DNA of 64,000 nt, from positions 992,001 to 1,056,000 of the forward strand of contig JAPFFF010000028.1 of the NCBI GenBank assembly GCA_039105265.1, given 5' to 3'. Origin of the DNA: Tritrichomonas musculus. Taxonomy: Eukaryota > Parabasalia > Tritrichomonadida > Tritrichomonadidae. Of this stretch, positions 21,316-31,830 are shown piece after piece. The notes under the pieces were generated by a model that saw nothing but the letters and a program-made list of their open reading frames with translations, was not told the origin of the DNA and made no database searches. Within the stretch, counting starts at the first letter, position 1. Each line of letters begins with the position of its first letter. A program made the position numbers and the translations under genes.

Positions 21316-23322
21316 ATGAACAATGCGCAATTTAAAATTAAATATCATTTGCTTCAAAGTGATTCTTCTGAAGAAGAAGAGCTTGAAAAAGATTTAGTTT
21401 CAATCAAATTCTATCCCGAGCAAACCGTTCAAATTAAATATTCCCAATTATGCAAGCACTCCAAACTCATTCGCAATAAATATCTAATTTCAGATGTTAG
21501 AACCAAATTATCAAAAGATATACAAAAATTCCAACAAGAGAAAAAAATTGATTCCAACAACATTAAATCTTTTTTACAGCTTTTACAAGATGAAGACATA
21601 GAAATGACAAATGACAAATATTTTGACTTTTATAAACTCTCAGAATTCTTCCAAATTAAAAAACTCACGAAAAATCTCAATAAGTATTTCAGAGAAAATG
21701 TAAAAGATGTTGATTTTATTATTCAATTTATTTTGAATCAAGAAAATCCAGAAAATCCGCAATTTGAATTAGAAGCGCCGATGGAAGACACTTTAATATA
21801 TCATGTTGACGAACTACTCAAAAATGAAAATATAAAAAAGCTGCCTGTTTCTTTGATTTACAGAATTCTCGAAAAATGCAATGAAATCCCGAATGGTGAA
21901 TTATTTGACCTCATCTTATCGTCGATTCCAACATTTTATGTTTTTTTTGGATTCATTGATCTTCAAAAACTTTCAGATGATCAATTTGGAATGTTATTAA
22001 AAAGTTACACAAATTCAAATAGTGAATTCAAAAAGTTCTTTCAATATTTGCCATGCAATTTGAACTTTTTGAATGAATTAAAAAAGAAAGTGATTGAATT
22101 GGAAGCAGATAATTTGCAATTGCAAAATAAACTAAAAACATCAGAAAATATTCAATCACAATTGATCGATGCGCAATCAAAAAGTGACAGTTTTCAATTG
22201 CAAATTAATAACTTAAATTCTGAGAATTTTCAATTGAAAGAAAAAGTTAAAAATTTGGAAACAAAAAATAATGATTTACTAAGTCAACTTAATCATCTCA
22301 AGAACGAATGTGATGAGTTACAAAAAAGATGTAAAAAATGTGAATCAATGGATGATGATAAAGAAGAAGATTTATTTGATCCGTTTGCAACAGAGAAAAA
22401 CATAAAAAATCACTCCAGTTTAGGATCTTTACAAGATATTTTAGCAGTTACAAAGAATAACAATTCCAAAAACAATATAAATTGGTTTTCTTTTGGAGTT
22501 CAACAGCAAGCAAATAAAAATGATAGTTTTGGGCAATTACAAGATCCATTTCCTGTTGATAATAATAACAACAACAATAAAAGCAATGAAAATTGGTTTC
22601 CTTTTGGAGCACAAAAACAAGCAAACAGTAATAATGACGATCAATTTGAAGTGATTGAAGAAGAAGAAAATAATGATAACATTCAATCTTTTCAAGATCA
22701 ATTTGAAGTCATTGAAGAAGAAGAAATGAATGACATATTTAGATCTTTAAAAGATCCGTTTCCTGTTGATGAAAAAAGAAATGAAAACTTGTTTCCTTTT
22801 GGAGGAAATATAAATAACAACAATGATAAATTTGCATCTTTACAAGATCCATTTCCAACTGTTTCTAACAATGATTCAAGTAACAGTTTTCAAAATCAAT
22901 CATTCCATGTGAAAACACCTGGAAACTATTTTGCTTTTTCTGAAGGAAATCAGAGCTCTGATCCATTTGGCACTCCAAAAGAAGAAAAAGATGATCTTTT
23001 CCAATCTTCTACAGATCATCTTCATGCAGCTTCAAATAAATTACGATCTTTACAAGATCCTTTTGAAGCAATAGAAAAAAGTAATGCTAACTTTGGATCT
23101 TTACAAGATCCTTTTCCTGTTGATAATAATTACAATAACCAAATCAAAAATAATGAAAATTGGTTCCCTTTTGGAGAACAAAAACAAGCAAATATAAATG
23201 ATAAATTTGCATCTTTACAAGATCCTTTTCCAACAGCTGATAGTAATGATTCCAGTAACCAATTTCAAAATCAAGCGTTTTTTGGAAGTGAATATTATAG
23301 TGATCCATTTACTAAGTATTGA
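21316..23322 (+). CDS. BTB-like / coiled-coil protein with nine DPF motifs
   Basis: The product has 668 residues. Residues 1-250 resemble the divergent BTB-like domain plus helical extension common in trichomonads (KHSKLIRNKYLISDV, FYKLSEFFQIKKL). Residues about 253-343 are a coiled coil (LKKKVIELEADNLQLQNKL and on). From residue 355 to the end the chain is polar and repetitive, with nine DPF tripeptides, mostly in SLQDPFPVD-type units, and four W/L-F-PFG units. DPF motifs in Eps15-type endocytic proteins bind the appendage domain of the AP-2 adaptor, so this may be an endocytic accessory protein. That function is inference. An assembly with BTB partners is equally possible. Confidence 0.8.
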   Translation: MNNAQFKIKYHLLQSDSSEEEELEKDLVSIKFYPEQTVQIKYSQLCKHSKLIRNKYLISDVRTKLSKDIQKFQQEKKIDSNNIKSFLQLLQDEDIEMTNDKYFDFYKLSEFFQIKKLTKNLNKYFRENVKDVDFIIQFILNQENPENPQFELEAPMEDTLIYHVDELLKNENIKKLPVSLIYRILEKCNEIPNGELFDLILSSIPTFYVFFGFIDLQKLSDDQFGMLLKSYTNSNSEFKKFFQYLPCNLNFLNELKKKVIELEADNLQLQNKLKTSENIQSQLIDAQSKSDSFQLQINNLNSENFQLKEKVKNLETKNNDLLSQLNHLKNECDELQKRCKKCESMDDDKEEDLFDPFATEKNIKNHSSLGSLQDILAVTKNNNSKNNINWFSFGVQQQANKNDSFGQLQDPFPVDNNNNNNKSNENWFPFGAQKQANSNNDDQFEVIEEEENNDNIQSFQDQFEVIEEEEMNDIFRSLKDPFPVDEKRNENLFPFGGNINNNNDKFASLQDPFPTVSNNDSSNSFQNQSFHVKTPGNYFAFSEGNQSSDPFGTPKEEKDDLFQSSTDHLHAASNKLRSLQDPFEAIEKSNANFGSLQDPFPVDNNYNNQIKNNENWFPFGEQKQANINDKFASLQDPFPTADSNDSSNQFQNQAFFGSEYYSDPFTKY

Positions 23323-24975
23323 TTTTATATCTTTTTATAATATATAAATTATTTTTCTATCTCTTTTTCAATACCGCTAATCTTAATAAAAATTTTCATT
23401 TAGATGAATATATATTAATTTTGTGTTTTAGTATTTTATTTATACGCTAAGCATTGCTTTAGAATTATCATTAAAATCATAAAGACTCTGTAATAATTTA
23501 ATTTCAAATCATTGATGTCATTTATATATATGTACTCTTAGCACGATGAATCTGTTTAAGTTCTTTTAGAACAAAAAAACTAATATGTAAAAAGTAGATT
23601 AATTTTTATTAAATAAGTTAAAGCATTTTTAGTTTAGTTTATCTATGTAGTAGAGAATTTAAAAATCTCATTTACTTTTGTGAAAATCTATAATTTCTTT
23701 TAGCTTCCTCTTTAATTCTTCAAAATTCTATGAATTGAATGCCTGTTCAAAATTACATTATTTCTTCTTGTATAGTTATTGGCGAACTGTCTAGCTGCAT
23801 TTCCGAGCGACATATAGAGGTTATTGTCGATTTTAGGATACAGTTTGTATTTTCAATTTGCATGTTTTTCAAGCAGGAAGAGTTGATTGTCACTACAATT
23901 GTAGAAAATTATAACATAATATCCGAACACGTCAGTCAAATATTGGAATAGCAAGTTTCAGTACTTATTATCATATTTATTTATATGTATCTTAAGCTTG
24001 TAATTCTGATAATTATTAACTCTGTTTTTATAAAGTTATTCATAAGAAATGTGATACATAAAATTTATCCTTTTTGATATCTAATCTTGATTAATTAAAA
24101 ATTTTGTGATTCATTGAATACAATTAACAATGCATTTGATGAAAAATTCAAAGAAATGTGGTTATATTTTCATGAAAATATAACTTGTAATACTGTAAAA
24201 CACCGTATATTATTAGCACAATAATGTTGATTTTTTCCTTCAGTTCCATTTTTATCATGACCATAATAAATTTTAAAAAAAAAATCAATTAATCAAATGA
24301 GAAAAAACTGAAAAAAGTTGTTATAAAAACCCTATATTTTAACTATATATTAAATATTAATTTATAAATATGATTGAAATTGATATCTAGATTTTTTTTT
24401 TTATTTATTATTTAATCATTTTTTTGGAAAATATTAATAATTGTAATTTATCTTAAAATATCTAAATATATTAAAGTATTATCTTAATAAAAGTTGATTT
24501 TAATAAGAATTCTTTTTAATTTATGATATTTGATATCCAAAATATAAAAAAAAAATCCAAATATTGAGCATTACATTGAATCATATTTAATATTTCAATC
24601 TTAATATCATAGTTATATTTATATATTTTATTAATTCAGTAAAATAAAATATATAATTTAAATTTTTGATTCATTTGGTCGAAAATAATTATAATATGTC
24701 TTCTAAATTAATAATTAAGCATGATTAAATGAAATAAAAATGATCAGGAATAAAAAATTTCAAGACAATTTACATCCAAATTACTACAATTTTCTTCTCA
24801 ATTTACTACAATTTTCAATGTTACAATTGTAGTCAATTGAGAGAAAACTTAGATGTATCAGGACTAAGTATTTTCGGGTTACAAAAGAGTTTTTTTTTTT
24901 TTAGATCGTTATTTATTCATATTTCAATATTCTCATAGAATTTTTTGAATAATTGAAATTAGCATAGAAATCTTA
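23323..24975. other. 1.65-kb spacer, no confident gene
   Basis: Mostly AT-rich. A stretch at 23640-23950 has a more coding-like composition and a 70-codon ATG ORF (23739-23951) without recognisable domains. It may be an eroded gene piece. Confidence 0.5.
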
Positions 24976-27369
24976 ATGGATATCGATATTGAAAATGGAT
25001 TAAAACTTAATTTGAATGCAAAGGATCATACCGCATCAGTTATTGGACTTGATGACAAAGAAAAAATAATTTTTATTCCTCGATTTGTTGAATATGAAAA
25101 TGAAAAATAATTAATAACCAAAATAAAATCAAATGCATTTAAATGGAAAAAAATAAATTACTTAAAATTTGATGAAAATTCAGAAATAGATAGTTTTAAT
25201 GGGATTTTTGATTCTACTCGAATTCAAAAACTCCAATTTCCACCAAAATTGAAATTTCTTGGTGAATATTTCTCATTTTCTGTCTATGGTTTAGAAGAAA
25301 TCGAAATTTCACCCAAAAATGAAAATTTCATATATTATGAAAATAAATTTCTTCTTGGAAAAAGTACAATTTCTAGTGATTCATTTGACAAGCTTTGTTA
25401 TATAAGTGAAGATATTGAAGAAGTTATTGTTCCACCTCAAGTTAAAGTTATTGGAAGTTGGATATTTTATCAACGCAAAAAATTAAAAAGTGTAATATTT
25501 ACTGAGGATTCAAAACTCGAGAAACTATATAGTTTTTGCATTTCTAATCCAGCAATTGAACGTTTAGCAATACCATCAAATATTGAATATATTGATAATA
25601 CTTGTTTTTCTGATTTAATTTCTGTCAAAGAATTTGAACTTCTGCCAAACAATAATAGTAACCTGTTCTTTGTTGATAATAAACTTTTAGTTGAGAAAAA
25701 AGAAATGAGAATTCTGTTTTCATATCGTGATGTAGTAGATGTAACAATTCCATCATATATTAAAAAGATTTCTGCGGGCGCTTTTAGCCAATGTAAAAAA
25801 TTAAAATCTCTTACATTTGAGCCTAATTCATCACTCGAAATCATTAAATCTCAGGCATTTTTTACTTGTGATAGTTTAGAATCGATTGTTTTGCCAGAAT
25901 CTGTTGTTGAAATTGATTCACAGGCATTTGATTATTGCAATAAATTAAAATCAATTGAATTTTTGAGTAAAACTATAAAACTTTGGAATAGTATTGTTGG
26001 AGGTTGTTATAAACTTCAGGCAACATACTTTCCAAACGCAAAAACAATTAATTTCATTTTTGATATATCCCGCATAATTTATGAAGAAGCCAAAATTTAT
26101 ATTAGACGCGATGCAAAAATTTTTGAAAAACGTACTGAAAGAATAAATTGTGAAGAAATTGATAAAAATAGATTTGTTTATTATGAAAATAGTGATGAAA
26201 AAGAAGAAAGTGGAATTGCGACTGAAAATGAAATTAAAAAATCATTGAATGAAAAAGAAGAAAATAGATTGAATGAAGAAAAGAGTGAAATGGCAAATGA
26301 AAAAGAAAAAGAAGCTTTGAAAGAAGAAAAAAATGAAAAAATAAATGAAGAAGATGAAATGCTTTCAAGTGAATGCAAAACAATCAATAATGATAGCTCA
26401 AATGTAAATAATCCAGGTAAAGATGGATTGCAAAATAATAATGATGCAATTAATGAAAATTCTACTGGCCAACAAGGAGAAGTAGACAAAGACATAATCC
26501 ATCAATATATATTGGCGAATGACGCCAAAAGTCTCATTAATTTTATTCATTCAAAATACAATTTCGACCAAATATCATCAATTTTCAATGATTGCTATAA
26601 AATTCCCAATTTTTATGCAATGTTATGTGAAGAAGGGATAAAAATAAACGATGCAGTTTCACATCACAAGTCAGCAATTTCATTAATTTTTAATTCAAAT
26701 AAAAAAGATAGAAAAAACAATTTGATAAAAGCACGAAAACATTTAGAAGAGTCGATCAGATTAGGTTATAATTTGTCATATTTTTCACTTGCTAGATTAC
26801 TCCATGAATATTTCAAAGAAGATGATTTGGCATTCAAAACTGCCAGAGAAGGAATGATTAAAGGTGAAAAGTACTCAAAATGTCTACTTGGTCACTTCAT
26901 TTCAAAAGGAATTGGAACTAAGAAAAATCATCAAGAAGGTGTTAAATTAATGATTGAAAGCAAAGCTGATGATTATTATGAAAGGTTTGCTACCGATATT
27001 GGGATATATTATTTCAATATAGGTGAAAATATCAAACAAACCGTTAACAATTTTGAATATGAAAATTTGAATGAATTTAAAACATCATTCAAATGGTTTG
27101 AAAAAGCTTTTCAAATGAATAAGACACATGCTACAATCAATAATTATGGTGTATGTTTTCTTAGGGGAATTGGCGTGTCTATTGATTTTGAAAAGGCCAA
27201 AGAAATTTTCGAAATTGGAGTTAATAAAAATGATGCAATTTCGATGTATCATTTAGCTTTCATTTTGTCTAAAACTAGTCATAATGAATCATTATACTAT
27301 TACAAAAAATCTGCAGAGTTAGGATACTACCATGCACGAAAGATCATTCCATTTTTAGATGAAAATTAA
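24976..27369 (+). pseudogene. LRR_5 + Sel1-repeat protein gene with one nonsense codon
   Basis: The natural ATG at 24976-24978 opens MDIDIENGLKLNLNAKD, but a TAA at 25108-25110 (codon 45) interrupts the frame. It then continues uninterrupted to 27369, 798 codons in all. Residues about 1-330 are divergent LRR_5 repeats (VTIPSYIKKISAGAF). Residues about 398-475 are a K/E/N-rich charged linker. Residues about 580-795 are Sel1-like units (FKWFEKAFQMNKTHATINNY, YYKKSAELGYYHA). The only downstream start options are internal and would cut into the LRR_5 region. Either the gene was silenced recently, the stop is read through, or the base is an assembly error. Everything after the stop looks intact. 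Confidence 0.75.
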
Positions 27370-28151
27370 AGCTAAATTCATTGACTTCCTAAAAAGTATT
27401 TTTCTTTATATTTTTTTTTATCAATTTCTTTAAGTTTCATTCTTATCATTATTAATTTTATGGAATGCGATATCTGCATTTACAATTCCTGGGAGAAGCC
27501 GTCTTCATTAAAAACGAAATTGAATGAATTTCAAAATTCAATAAATTTATAATTATAAAAAACGGTTATAAGGTATAATTTAACTATGACGATTAATATT
27601 TGAATGTAGAAAAGATTTTAATAGAGAGCCTTATTTTTCTAGTTTATCCAAATAATTTGATGTATTATAAGCAATTTATATATTTTAAAAAAGATTCACA
27701 AAACAGACGCTTGAATACATTAATTATAAAATTAATTTCAATAATAGTTAATGATTTCAGTTCATCTATTGAAAAACGTAAAAGCATGCTTTATAATAAA
27801 GATAGGAATATAATATTAGTAATTTTTGAGTCATTAAATGGATAAAAATCTTTTTAATGACTTATTACGAAGCAAATAAAGTGGATTAAAGTAAACATTG
27901 AAAAAATCACATTTACTGCTAAAAAAAAATTTCAATCTCATTTTTTTTCTAAGTTTTTTATCAATATTATTGAGTAATTTTTGAGTTATTTCATAGTTTT
28001 TTATCTGCTAAAAATTTTCAATCTCTTTTTTTTTTTTTTTTTTTCTAAGTTGATTCTAACTCAAGTGGATGAGCTATATGAACTGACCAGGTAAATAATC
28101 TAAAAAGGCATAACTAGTTAAATATCAATAAATACTTTTATTATATAATTA
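27370..28151. other. Spacer, no gene seen
   Basis: AT-rich, with a poly(T) tract near 28027-28044. An 81-codon open stretch at 27600-27845 begins at TTG and shows no domain, so I do not call it. Confidence 0.5.
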
Positions 28152-28159
28152 TTTTTTGA

Positions 28160-28793
28160 AGAAGTGTTTGAAAAAAAAATGGCCCAAGATTTAGGAAATT
28201 CCTTTATACCATGTAATATTTATATGTTTAACAAGTTGTTGGTCAAATATTGAGCATATTCCTCTGTTCAATTTCGAGAAACAATAAAATCAAATCTGAT
28301 CAATTATTGAAGTTTTTTAAAGATTGATTAAATTAATAAATGTTTTCATTTATAATATTGTTTATTAACTATGATTATATATTTTTATTAAAATAAAATT
28401 CAAGTAGAAACTAGATATTTTTGTTTTTTTAAAAAATTTCAAAAGGCAAACGTTTTTAAAAAGATTGAGATTGCCCAGGTTTGAAAGACCCTATTTTTAA
28501 TCTTCATCATATTGTATTCTATTATATTTAATTAATTGTTTTTTTGAAATTTGCTTCTGATAAAGAAAAAAAAAAGAATTATTAAAAATTTTAAAATAAA
28601 AAATTAACGTCTTGCCTCAATTATTTCAAAGTATCACTGAATTTTTTCAAGCATCTTTAAGAAAATTATTGTTTCTCGAAATTGAACAGAGGAATATGCT
28701 CAATATTTGACCAACAACTTGTTAAACATATAAATATTGTCTGGTATCAATTATATCCTGAAAACTAGAACAGAAAAAATTTCGAACACTTCT
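28160..28793. mobile_element. 634-bp TIR element with 8-bp TSD, in the 3' flank of the kinase/GTPase gene
   Basis: The termini read AGAAGTGTTYG inward from both ends and are flanked by TTTTTTGA at 28152-28159 and 28794-28801. The inverted arms are 128 bp long. The inner 73 bp (28215-28287 and 28666-28738) are identical; the outer 55 bp are equal in length but clearly diverged beyond the first dozen bases. The interior has no ORF. The right TSD ends one base before the stop codon (28803-28805) of the neighbouring minus-strand gene, so the insertion lies in its 3' untranslated region. The TSD is low-complexity, so the boundary call is good rather than certain. Confidence 0.7.
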
Positions 28794-28802
28794 TTTTTTG
28801 AT

Positions 28803-31022
28803 TTATTTTTTTTTATTACTTGTGTAATATTGTAAAGCTTTAATTGCTATGAATCGAAACATTTCATCAATTCCAGTATTGTTAATTGCAGAAGTTTCGA
28901 AATATTTCCATCCTTTTTCTGATGCAAATTTCTCAGCATCTTCATACAAAACTTGTCTATTTCCAAGATCTATTTTATTTCCAACAAGGACAACTGGAAC
29001 TTTTGGATCCAAATTCTTTTCTTTGAATTCATTAATCACATTACTAACATCATGAAATGATTCTTTACTACATACATCAAAAAAAACTATAAACCCTTGT
29101 GAGCTTGTCAAGTACGATCTTGTAATGGGTATAAACCTTTCTTGACTGGCAGTATCCCATATTTGAAGTGTTACTTCATGATTGTCAATATTAATAGTCT
29201 TGATACCATAATCAACACCAATTGTTGCAGGTAATTCTGGATCAAAAAAGCCTTTAATATAACGCTTTAATAACGCTGTTTTGCCCGCACCTGAACTTCC
29301 AGCTAGCATAATTAGTTTAATTCTAAAGTTTTTAGGTAAATTCCAATTTATTTTCTGATCGTTTAAGCTGCTAGAATTTAATTTACGAGATTTCTTGCTG
29401 TGTTCGCCAATAGCAGGAAAAGCTTGAACTTCGAAAATAAGTGTTCCCGCTTTCTTCTTCTTCAGAAATATATTTATTTCTTTTCTGTCAACTGGGCCGT
29501 TAATTTTCCATTCACCGACTGGAAATTCAAGTTGGTCCATTATTTTTTCATTTCCTTTTGGATCATTGCTATACATGTTTATGATTAAAACATCGTCTTT
29601 CTCTGTCGAAATCAATTCGAAGTCTTCATTCCACACTGGATCTTTCGTGTTTGAAATAGTTTGAGTACAAAGTTCATCATCTTCGTTATTTTGGCTCTTT
29701 AAACACAATGTTACAAAAGAACCCATTTTTCCAAAGAGGCGCAAATTCAATATTTTCTGTGCTTCACAAATTTTGACATGAAGACATTTCGGCTCACTTT
29801 CATTTTGATCTTGATTTTTCAATTTATCCAATTCATTTTGAAGAGCAGTTATTTTTTCTTTGTAACCTTTATTTTCATCTTTTAATGCATCGATTTCATT
29901 TCTGAGGTTTTTTATTTCATCATATTTTTTATTTATTTCTTCTTCATGACTAATTTTTAGTGCATCGATTTCTTTTCTGAGGTTCTTATTCTCTTCTTCA
30001 TTTTTTGACTTTGATTCTACTTCTGCTTCTTTTCTGTTTTCTTCAAGCATCTCCAAGTATTCATTTATTTCGTCTTCATCAACGGTTTCCTCTGAATATG
30101 AGAAGTCGGTTGAAAGTTTCTCAAAAATTTCATCAAAAGAGGGACGTTCTTTAGGATCCTGGCTCCAGCATTTTTCAATCAAATCTTTCATGTTGTCTGG
30201 AATGCTGCTTGTGAACACTGGCCTCTTTAAATCCCTGATATTCTTGATGATTGCGCTGAAAGTAGGCTGTTTTCCATTTTCAGAGAAAGGCTCTTTACCG
30301 GTCACAATTTCATATGCAAGAATGGCGAATGCGTAAACATCAACTGCTGGTCCAAAATGTTCTTCATCTTCAAACATTTCAGGGGACATGTATAAAGGGG
30401 TACCAATTTGTCCTGTCATTGAAAATTGCATTGATTTTGTGAGAGAATTTGAAAAACATCTAGAAAGTCCAAAATCACAGACTTTTGGGTAAAAATTGGA
30501 ATCAACTAAAATGTTCTGTGGCTTTAGGTCTCGATGTAGAATGCCACATTTGTGAAGAAATCGCATCGCATCTGAAATGCCGAGTAAACATATATATTTT
30601 TTGGTTGGTGACCAGTTGTTATCTGCAATACTCATTTTTTCTTTGTCTAGAATATCTTTTAATGAACCGTTGGGATAATATTCGGTTAGAATGGTTGGAT
30701 TTAGACTGATTGTATCATCAAATGAATGGAAATTAATGCCATAAAATTTGACTATGGCTTGATGATCGAGTTTATATAAAATAAGTGATTCGCGTAAAAA
30801 CATCATTTGATCACGGCTATTGAAAACTCCTTTGGTACTAATAATTTTAGCTGCATATAAAAGTTCACTGTCTTGTTTTTGAACAACGTATACTTTTCCA
30901 AAGGCGCCTTCACCAAGTTTTTTGCCTGTCAAAATATAATCGGATGTATCAAAGAAGCAATCTTCAATCTGCATATACTTAAAATCAAATGGCTGATTTT
31001 TCCTTTCAAATTTTACTGACAT
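28803..31022 (-). CDS. Kinase - coiled coil - C2 - Rab-like GTPase fusion protein
   Basis: This is one uninterrupted 739-codon frame from ATG 31020-31022. Residues 31-305 are a complete TKL-type kinase: GEGAFGKV, K59 in AAKI, HRDLKPQN (163-170), DFG (183-185), SPE (213-215). Residues about 315-405 are a charged coiled coil. Residues about 411-535 form a C2-like domain (LHVKICEAQ, DPVWNEDFEL). Residues 568-732 are a Ras/Rab-type GTPase: P-loop GSSGAGKT (575-582), switch I T600, NKID (682-685), ETSA (709-712). The switch II motif reads DTASQE instead of DTAGQE, and the C-terminus (YYTSNKKK) has no prenylation cysteine, so the C2 domain may supply membrane binding. An upstream ATG-AAA-GGA-AAA-TAA mini-ORF ends at the start codon. 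A TIR element follows the stop codon. Confidence 0.93.
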   Translation of the reverse strand: MSVKFERKNQPFDFKYMQIEDCFFDTSDYILTGKKLGEGAFGKVYVVQKQDSELLYAAKIISTKGVFNSRDQMMFLRESLILYKLDHQAIVKFYGINFHSFDDTISLNPTILTEYYPNGSLKDILDKEKMSIADNNWSPTKKYICLLGISDAMRFLHKCGILHRDLKPQNILVDSNFYPKVCDFGLSRCFSNSLTKSMQFSMTGQIGTPLYMSPEMFEDEEHFGPAVDVYAFAILAYEIVTGKEPFSENGKQPTFSAIIKNIRDLKRPVFTSSIPDNMKDLIEKCWSQDPKERPSFDEIFEKLSTDFSYSEETVDEDEINEYLEMLEENRKEAEVESKSKNEEENKNLRKEIDALKISHEEEINKKYDEIKNLRNEIDALKDENKGYKEKITALQNELDKLKNQDQNESEPKCLHVKICEAQKILNLRLFGKMGSFVTLCLKSQNNEDDELCTQTISNTKDPVWNEDFELISTEKDDVLIINMYSNDPKGNEKIMDQLEFPVGEWKINGPVDRKEINIFLKKKKAGTLIFEVQAFPAIGEHSKKSRKLNSSSLNDQKINWNLPKNFRIKLIMLAGSSGAGKTALLKRYIKGFFDPELPATIGVDYGIKTINIDNHEVTLQIWDTASQERFIPITRSYLTSSQGFIVFFDVCSKESFHDVSNVINEFKEKNLDPKVPVVLVGNKIDLGNRQVLYEDAEKFASEKGWKYFETSAINNTGIDEMFRFIAIKALQYYTSNKKK

Positions 31023-31830
31023 ATTATTTTCCTTTCATTTTTTAAAATTTTGAGTTTTTTTTCTCAAATTAATTTTTTCGTTATTTGATATATAATTTAC
31101 ATTTATGTTTTAAGCTTTGAAAAAAAAATATGCTAAAATTCTAAAATATTTTTTCATTCGATGTATACTACAAAATATATCAAAATAAAAATTGGTTTTT
31201 AAAAAAAGGCGCCCCTTTTAATATATAAATGTTCGGACATTTTTAAGTATGAAAAATATACTAAATCTGTTCATTGTCAAAAATAAATTAATTTATGCCT
31301 TATAATAATAATAAGAAACTTTCCAGGGTAAAAAAAATATTATTATTAATATTAGAAGATTAAATAATTAACTAAAAATATATATTCAAATACTTTATAT
31401 ATGTTTTAAAATAGTAATCATAATGAATGCTACTATTATTTATCTTGATCAACTTTAATTGATTTGCAAAGATATTATTTTAATAATTTAAAACTAATAA
31501 TTTAGAGGAAACAATGCAAATAAAATTCATGATTAAATCATTTATAATATATATTTGATATTTATTTTAAAGATAACATAAAATTAAACAAATGAAAATA
31601 TTATTTTAAAAAGATAGCATATTTTAATAAGCCAATAAGCATTTCCATCATTTAAAAACTTCAAGGCTTACGAGAATATGAATTTTATAAATGTTTGGGT
31701 GATAGTTTTCAAATCACTCAATTTTTTGAATTTCATAAATGCTCGAATAATTTTAAAATTTTGTTGGCAGACGCATTGCACATTCAATGAAAATATTAAA
31801 ACAGTTCATTTTATTTATTTCGAATTTAAA
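31023..31830. other. Divergent spacer upstream of the HSP70-like gene
   Basis: AT-rich, no gene seen. An open frame continues upstream of the HSP70 homology to an ATG at 31678, but its 51 codons are I/F/N-rich and unrelated to HSP70 leaders, so I treat them as noncoding. No convincing heat-shock element was found. Confidence 0.5.

Noticed and set aside
23739-23951. 70-codon ATG ORF with coding-like composition
   Set aside because: No domain or promoter motif. Reverse-strand frames look equally plausible, so it may be an eroded gene fragment but cannot be supported.
27600-27845. 81-codon open stretch
   Set aside because: It begins at TTG, has no ATG and shows no recognisable motif.
31678-31830. 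Upstream ATG extension of the HSP70 frame as a targeting peptide
   Set aside because: The extension is low-complexity and the EEVD end marks a cytosolic HSP70, so a true N-terminal extension is unlikely.
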